In this document: piece by piece, positions 59,847 to 64,000 of the stretch
Numbering within the stretch: the stretch's first letter is position 1
How the letters are laid out: the number at the start of each line of letters is the position of its first letter
Source: Bacteroidota bacterium
GTDB taxonomy: Bacteria; Bacteroidota; Bacteroidia; Chitinophagales; BACL12
Direction of reading: 5' to 3'
Length of the DNA stretch: 64,000 nt
Assembly (NCBI GenBank): GCA_029571985.1
Contig: JAKQVC010000132.1
Span: 62,001-126,000 of the forward strand
Notes under the pieces: generated by a model
The model's input: only the letters and a program-made list of their open reading frames with translations
The model's database searches: none
Told to the model about the DNA's origin: nothing
Made by a program: the position numbers and the translations under genes

Positions 59847-60800
59847 TTACTGCGTATCAACCGGTAAACCCAATTGTTCGCGCAATGGCCGATCGGCATT
59901 ATTATGTGTGCGCCAGTAATCAGTTATCATTTCCTTGTTACGCGTGGCTTTAGTCGTTAACACCTTACCATCAAAACCCGGGTAACTATCTTCCCAACCT
60001 AATATCCGATATGGAAATGAATTTTCATATTGAATAGTCAGTATACGTTTTAAGGAAGGCATATCTACTGTATACCAAACGGCATTTCCTTCTTTCACTA
60101 TAGTGGCTTTCGCTTGAACAGGTTCAAGTGGCTGATGCGATAATCGCAAGTATAGGGCTCCGGGTAAAATAGATATGTTACCGGTAGGTAAAGATTCAGG
60201 TTTCAAACGAATCATATTCCAAATTGCATCCTCCTGCATCACTGTAGCCAATTGTAATGTGCGATCACCTTCTGATTCAAAATAACTGTTCGAAGTAATC
60301 TGATAGGCATCATTTCTTTCATTTAATTGAAAATAAGCCATGCCACACCATTCCTGCACACTTCCACTTACCTTAATGGCATGCGGATAGTTATTCAAAT
60401 CAACCGGCTGGAAAGTACTCAACATAAGAGAGTATGGATAGATGCCTGTTACAAACTTGATAGATTGATTCAATTTTAAAACAGGTAATTTATCATTGCC
60501 TGCAGATGAAGGATTATCTAACTTAACCTGCTTGGATTTAGAGAAATCTTCTGTTACAAAAATATTTACCGCTGTACCTGTATGTAATTCACCATATCGG
60601 TTTTGAATAAGGTTGTAGCTGGTTAATTCAGCTTTTCCGGAATACCAATATGCATTCCATGCTGCATCAGGAGCAAAAGGTGCTACCTGTTGTTTTGCCT
60701 CTGGGGTTTTTACGTCATCAGCGCCATTTGATTGGCCGCAAGCAGTAAATAAAGCTGAAAAAAGCAGCGCTGCTATCGGAAACAGAGTAAGACGTTTCAT
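59847..60800 (-). CDS. conserved beta-rich lipoprotein (sometimes mislabelled Maf)
   Basis: 317 residues from ATG 60800 (KRLTLFPIAALLFSALFTACG); in-frame codons to 60908 overlap the glycosyltransferase gene. Lipobox FTAC. Conserved-looking stretch YWYSGKAELTSYNLIQNRYG and VNIFVTEDFSKSKQVKLD. I recall close relatives in Bacteroidota named septum formation inhibitor Maf, but none of the Maf pyrophosphatase motifs is present, so that name should not be used. Role unknown. It lies 26 nt downstream of the glycosyltransferase in the same direction, so it may be co-transcribed. Confidence 0.75.
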   Translation of the reverse strand: MKRLTLFPIAALLFSALFTACGQSNGADDVKTPEAKQQVAPFAPDAAWNAYWYSGKAELTSYNLIQNRYGELHTGTAVNIFVTEDFSKSKQVKLDNPSSAGNDKLPVLKLNQSIKFVTGIYPYSLMLSTFQPVDLNNYPHAIKVSGSVQEWCGMAYFQLNERNDAYQITSNSYFESEGDRTLQLATVMQEDAIWNMIRLKPESLPTGNISILPGALYLRLSHQPLEPVQAKATIVKEGNAVWYTVDMPSLKRILTIQYENSFPYRILGWEDSYPGFDGKVLTTKATRNKEMITDYWRTHNNADRPLREQLGLPVDTQ

Positions 60801-60826
60801 AGGCTGTAAACAGTTTTTATTCGTAT

Positions 60827-62308
60827 TTAGTTCCCCGCTTTTTCGGGATTTGGCGTGTATTGCCTGAACCAATGATGCCGGGTGGCGATTGTCCGTGTGG
60901 GTGTCCACGAACTATCCGCAGGAATAACATAATTATAGGCCCCCGGATCAGCGATGAGCGCGGATGCAACCGGCAAAGTTTTGTTTCCGGAAATGGTCAG
61001 ATATTTCTCCCACGAAGGGCTCATATAAAAATCTGTATAGATTTTCTTTCCTGTATAACCATACCTGGTATCCATTACGGCAGAGGTTATTGGCCAATTG
61101 GCATAATATGCCTGAACTGTATCGGCAGCATCAATGGTTTCCTGAATCATCTGACGCATATTTTTTGCATAAGAGACATACAGCATGTCTGAATCGTATG
61201 TAAAATATTCCTCATTTGGAAGCCCGGGTTCCCGCTTCTCCCATGGGTTTCCATACATAAATACCGCCCCGACTATCAAGCCAAGGGGCAAGCACAATAG
61301 AAATGCCCGATGCTGGGAAATGAGCTGGTCAATGAATGCCGAAGCTAACAATATACCACCGACTAAAACAAACAAGACATATCTGTCTAAATAAAATGAA
61401 ATGCAGTTAATAGCCACACCTGCCGTACACCAGATTAACAACAACAATAAGAAATGCGGAATGCGAAATTTTTTGTTCCACAAAAATATTCCGATAGCCA
61501 ACGCGCATATTCCGGATAAAACGATTCTTCCCTGCTCGATAAAAATAAATCGCGCATATTTTTCCAGCAAATCCAGCATAATTGGAAGCACTAATTTAAT
61601 ATTATCGCCATGATAAGGGAAAAAATACCAGCCATTTTGCATTTTTTGAATGAGTAGAAAAAGGCCAAAAATCAACCAGGGAAAAATAATGCCCACCACC
61701 ATGCGCACAGACATACTGTTACGCCATTTTTGTGTTAAGAGTACATGCACTATTGCAACCGCCGGTAATATCACAGCCGTCTCTTTTGTCAGGATGGCTA
61801 AAGTGGCGAAAATGGCAAATCCAATGTAACTATTTGTTGTCCAAAAATACAAGGCCCACAACATACATAAGGTTAACAACACCTCCGGTAATACCATTAC
61901 AGACTGCGCAAAAAATATCGGCTGCACCGCCAGCAAACAGACAGCAATTAATGCAGCACGACGAGAAATGCACTTTCCGATGATGTACCAAACAGACAGC
62001 ATCAGCATCAGGCTGATCATTAAATTGCCGATATGCCCTCCGATTACAGAATCACCAAAAATAGTATACCAGGTTGCCTGTAAAAAAGTATATAATAATG
62101 GATGGCCTCGACTTAATTCAGGTGGCAGTGAAGACGGCAACATACTTAAAGTATGATCGTGCATATATAATCCTGCTGCACCATAAACACCCACTTCATC
62201 CCAAAACAATGGAACAGATAATGCCGGAATTTTCACAGCTGTAAACACCGCCAAAATCACCCATATCCAATAAGAGCGAGGTCCGGATATTGGTGTTGTG
62301 GTGGTCAT
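60827..62308 (-). CDS. integral-membrane glycosyltransferase (GT39/ArnT-PMT_2 like)
   Basis: 493 residues with about ten to twelve transmembrane segments (IWVILAVFTAVKIPALSV, IGNLMISLMLMLSVWYI, LVGGILLASAFIDQL). The first luminal loop after helix 1 starts with FWDEVGVYGAAGLYM, the acidic pair typical of the GT-C fold in the PMT_2 family, followed by RGHPLLYTFLQATWYTIFG. Such enzymes transfer sugars from lipid-linked donors to lipids or proteins at the outer face of the inner membrane. Precise substrate unknown. It lies downstream of purL (13 nt apart) and directly upstream of the lipoprotein at 59847. Confidence 0.85.
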   Translation of the reverse strand: MTTTTPISGPRSYWIWVILAVFTAVKIPALSVPLFWDEVGVYGAAGLYMHDHTLSMLPSSLPPELSRGHPLLYTFLQATWYTIFGDSVIGGHIGNLMISLMLMLSVWYIIGKCISRRAALIAVCLLAVQPIFFAQSVMVLPEVLLTLCMLWALYFWTTNSYIGFAIFATLAILTKETAVILPAVAIVHVLLTQKWRNSMSVRMVVGIIFPWLIFGLFLLIQKMQNGWYFFPYHGDNIKLVLPIMLDLLEKYARFIFIEQGRIVLSGICALAIGIFLWNKKFRIPHFLLLLLIWCTAGVAINCISFYLDRYVLFVLVGGILLASAFIDQLISQHRAFLLCLPLGLIVGAVFMYGNPWEKREPGLPNEEYFTYDSDMLYVSYAKNMRQMIQETIDAADTVQAYYANWPITSAVMDTRYGYTGKKIYTDFYMSPSWEKYLTISGNKTLPVASALIADPGAYNYVIPADSSWTPTRTIATRHHWFRQYTPNPEKAGN

Positions 62309-62321
62309 TTTAAACGACTAT

Positions 62322-64000
62322 TTACACAGTAACTTCCTGAGTCATGAAACTGCCGATGGCATTTTCATAGATGTGCTTATATTCGGCAATTCCGCCGTAA
62401 CGCTCACGATCGATGATGATACTGCCCTGCGTTACAGTGCCCAGTACATTTACAGGGATTTGATGTTTTTTACACATGTTTTCAATTTCAAACACGCGGT
62501 CAGCTGAAGTAGAAACTACTACACGGCTTTGACCTTCACCAAACAAATACGCATCGCGACGAATACTATGGTCTGTCTCAATTTCGAAACCAAGATTATT
62601 CACCATGGCACTTTCCAGTAAGGTAACAAACAAACCACCCTCGCTTACATCATGTGCAGAGTAGATTAATTTTTTGCGAATGAGTTCTTTAATCGTTTGT
62701 TGCAGGCGATATTCCTCATCCAGATCAAAACGTGGCGCCGGACTATGTTGCACGCCATGCATATCTTTCAGGTATTCGCTACAGGCCATATCGCCTGTTG
62801 CGGTTCCAACCAATAAAATCACATTACCAGAATTAATAAAATCCATGGTCATTTGATGCGCATAACTTTCGAGCACACCTACCATACCAATTGTTGGTGT
62901 CGGGTATACAGGTCCCTCTTCACTCTGGTTGTAAAATGAAACATTACCACCAGTAACCGGCGTGTCAAACTTACGACAGGCATCACCCATACCCCGAATA
63001 GCATTTGCAAATTGCCAATACACTTCCGGATTATAAGGATTACCAAAATTCAAACAATTGGTTACCGCTGCAGGCTCTGCGCCACTGCACACAATATTTC
63101 GTGCTGCTTCTGCAACTGCTATCATACAACCGGTATGTGGATTTGCATATACATATCTGGCATTACAATCTGTAGTTACGGCAAGACCTTTATCTTTTCC
63201 TGTGATGCGAATAAGTGCTGCATCACTTTTTAAATTAGTAGAAGTATTACGCACACCCACCATACTGTCGTACTGAGTCGTAATCCAACGCTTACTTGCA
63301 ATATTCGGATTTGCCGTGAGTCGTTTGGCTACATCAACCAAATCGGCAGGCACTTCTATGGCATTCGGATCAAAGGCTTCGATGTCCTTTTGATATTCTG
63401 GCACTTTTGTTTCGCGCTTGTAAATTGGCGCTCCACCACCCAACACAAGACTATCGGCGGGTACTTCTGCAACTAATTCATCGTGCATATAATAATACAA
63501 GGTATTACCTTCTATTACTTCACCGATGATTTCGCAATGTAAATCCCATTTATCAAATACAGCTTCAATTTCTTTTTCTCTGCCTTTTTTCACAACAACC
63601 AGCATGCGCTCCTGACTTTCGCTGAGCAGAATTTCCCAACCTTTCATGTTTTGCTGACGGGTAGGTACTTTATCCAGATGAATGCGCATACCGTGTTTGC
63701 CTTTTGCGCTCATTTCGGATGTTGAACATGTAATACCGGCAGCACCCATATCCTGCATACCAACAATGGCACCTGTTTTTATTGCTTCCAAGGTTGCTTC
63801 CAACAATAATTTTTCCTGGAAGGGGTCACCCACCTGAACAGAAGGCAGATCTTCATGACTTTCTTCATGTAAATCGCCACTCGCAAAACTGGCCCCATGT
63901 ATACCATCCTTTCCGGTAGCCGAACCAACGATATAAACCGGATTGCCCGCACCTTCCGCTATTGCTGAAACGGTTTCACCAACTTTTACGATACCCACGC
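62322..64000 (-). CDS. purL: phosphoribosylformylglycinamidine synthase subunit PurL (N-terminus cut by window edge)
   Basis: The 5' end lies beyond the right edge; about 559 residues are visible. Catalyses the ATP-dependent amidation of FGAR in purine synthesis. Visible motifs: GVGIVKVGET, GHDGIHGASFASG-like KDGIHGASFASGDL, QVGDPFQEKLLLEATLEAI, MQDMGAAGITCSTSEMSAKG, NCLNFGNPYNPEVYW and SAHDVSEGGLFVTL. The length and single FGAM-synthase layout point to the small (SmPurL) type needing PurS and PurQ. About 180 N-terminal residues are missing. Confidence 0.92.
   Translation of the reverse strand, partial: VGIVKVGETVSAIAEGAGNPVYIVGSATGKDGIHGASFASGDLHEESHEDLPSVQVGDPFQEKLLLEATLEAIKTGAIVGMQDMGAAGITCSTSEMSAKGKHGMRIHLDKVPTRQQNMKGWEILLSESQERMLVVVKKGREKEIEAVFDKWDLHCEIIGEVIEGNTLYYYMHDELVAEVPADSLVLGGGAPIYKRETKVPEYQKDIEAFDPNAIEVPADLVDVAKRLTANPNIASKRWITTQYDSMVGVRNTSTNLKSDAALIRITGKDKGLAVTTDCNARYVYANPHTGCMIAVAEAARNIVCSGAEPAAVTNCLNFGNPYNPEVYWQFANAIRGMGDACRKFDTPVTGGNVSFYNQSEEGPVYPTPTIGMVGVLESYAHQMTMDFINSGNVILLVGTATGDMACSEYLKDMHGVQHSPAPRFDLDEEYRLQQTIKELIRKKLIYSAHDVSEGGLFVTLLESAMVNNLGFEIETDHSIRRDAYLFGEGQSRVVVSTSADRVFEIENMCKKHQIPVNVLGTVTQGSIIIDRERYGGIAEYKHIYENAIGSFMTQEVTV

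Noticed and set aside
59847-60800. Maf septum-formation inhibitor
   Set aside because: No Maf pyrophosphatase motif; the protein is a lipoprotein of different type.

Overview
The window is a stretch of a Bacteroidota chromosome, most like an environmental member of the Chitinophagia/Saprospiria side of the phylum. Evidence: several proteins with type IX secretion (T9SS) C-terminal signals of both type A (YPNP) and type B (gliding-motility-associated FTPNGD), a SprB-type repeat, a TonB-dependent receptor with a carboxypeptidase-like regulatory domain, tandem DUF1573 proteins, an alpha/beta-fused 2-oxoacid dehydrogenase E1, a near-absence of Shine-Dalgarno sequences, and promoters of the Bacteroidota form TAnnTTTG (ideal example: TTTG, 20 nt, TATATTTG in front of the tRNA genes). 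Most of it is ordinary core genome. I see no phage, insertion sequence, integrase, CRISPR array or recognisable defence system.

Layout. 1-3815: DUF4394 surface protein (cut by the left edge) and a T9SS-like secreted protein. 3823-10288: envelope block, lptD facing a three-gene operon of septal amidase, MCE/MlaD lipid-transport protein and an OstA/LptA-like protein. 10298-13630: overlapping operon SAM hydrolase, monooxygenase-like protein, aroB, aroA. 13703-19145: PhoH, beta-carbonic anhydrase, DinB-like hydrolase, an unknown protein with an internal repeat, metallophosphoesterase, YwqK-like lipoprotein, L,D-transpeptidase-like lipoprotein. 19208-26211: glycine-rich T9SS type B protein, DinB, periplasmic GH13 amylase, CotH-like T9SS protein. 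26317-34935: YebC, cold-shock protein, E1 alpha/beta fusion, two DUF1573 proteins, aminotransferase, secreted hydrolase, seven-helix membrane protein. 34957-39536: MurQ, small ferredoxin-like protein, RsmB-type methyltransferase, FtcD/cyclodeaminase. 39643-40137: tRNA-Gly, tRNA-Leu and a duplicated tRNA-Leu 3' half. 40245-43427: AT-richer patch with a lipoprotein, a decayed T9SS repeat fragment and a T9SS type A protein. 43546-50371: MltG, two small paralogous secreted proteins, O-antigen ligase, lipid-linked sugar transferase, SelL-like redox membrane protein, DUF2911. 50926-58223: BNR/PKD T9SS protein, a 47-residue DUF2256 protein, a formylglycine-generating enzyme, TonB-dependent receptor. 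58275-64000: HldD, lipoproteins, a GT39-like glycosyltransferase and PurL (cut by the right edge).

Themes. Many genes build or maintain the outer envelope: LptD, OstA, MlaD, HldD, O-antigen ligase, sugar transferase, GT39, amidase, MltG, MurQ and L,D-transpeptidase. The less ordinary content is non-coding. (1) A TAnnTTTG promoter box sits exactly 4 nt before the start codon of six genes (5 nt for a seventh), which predicts leaderless mRNAs. (2) A 20-bp hairpin module is inserted at three sites, and the window itself supplies uninserted relatives of each site: once in a tRNA-Leu half-copy and twice at the same point of a 31-bp intergenic repeat. (3) A perfect 18-bp palindrome made of two opposed -7 boxes lies between hldD and a lipoprotein gene. 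(4) lptD and the amidase operon have facing promoters that predict overlapping 5' leaders.
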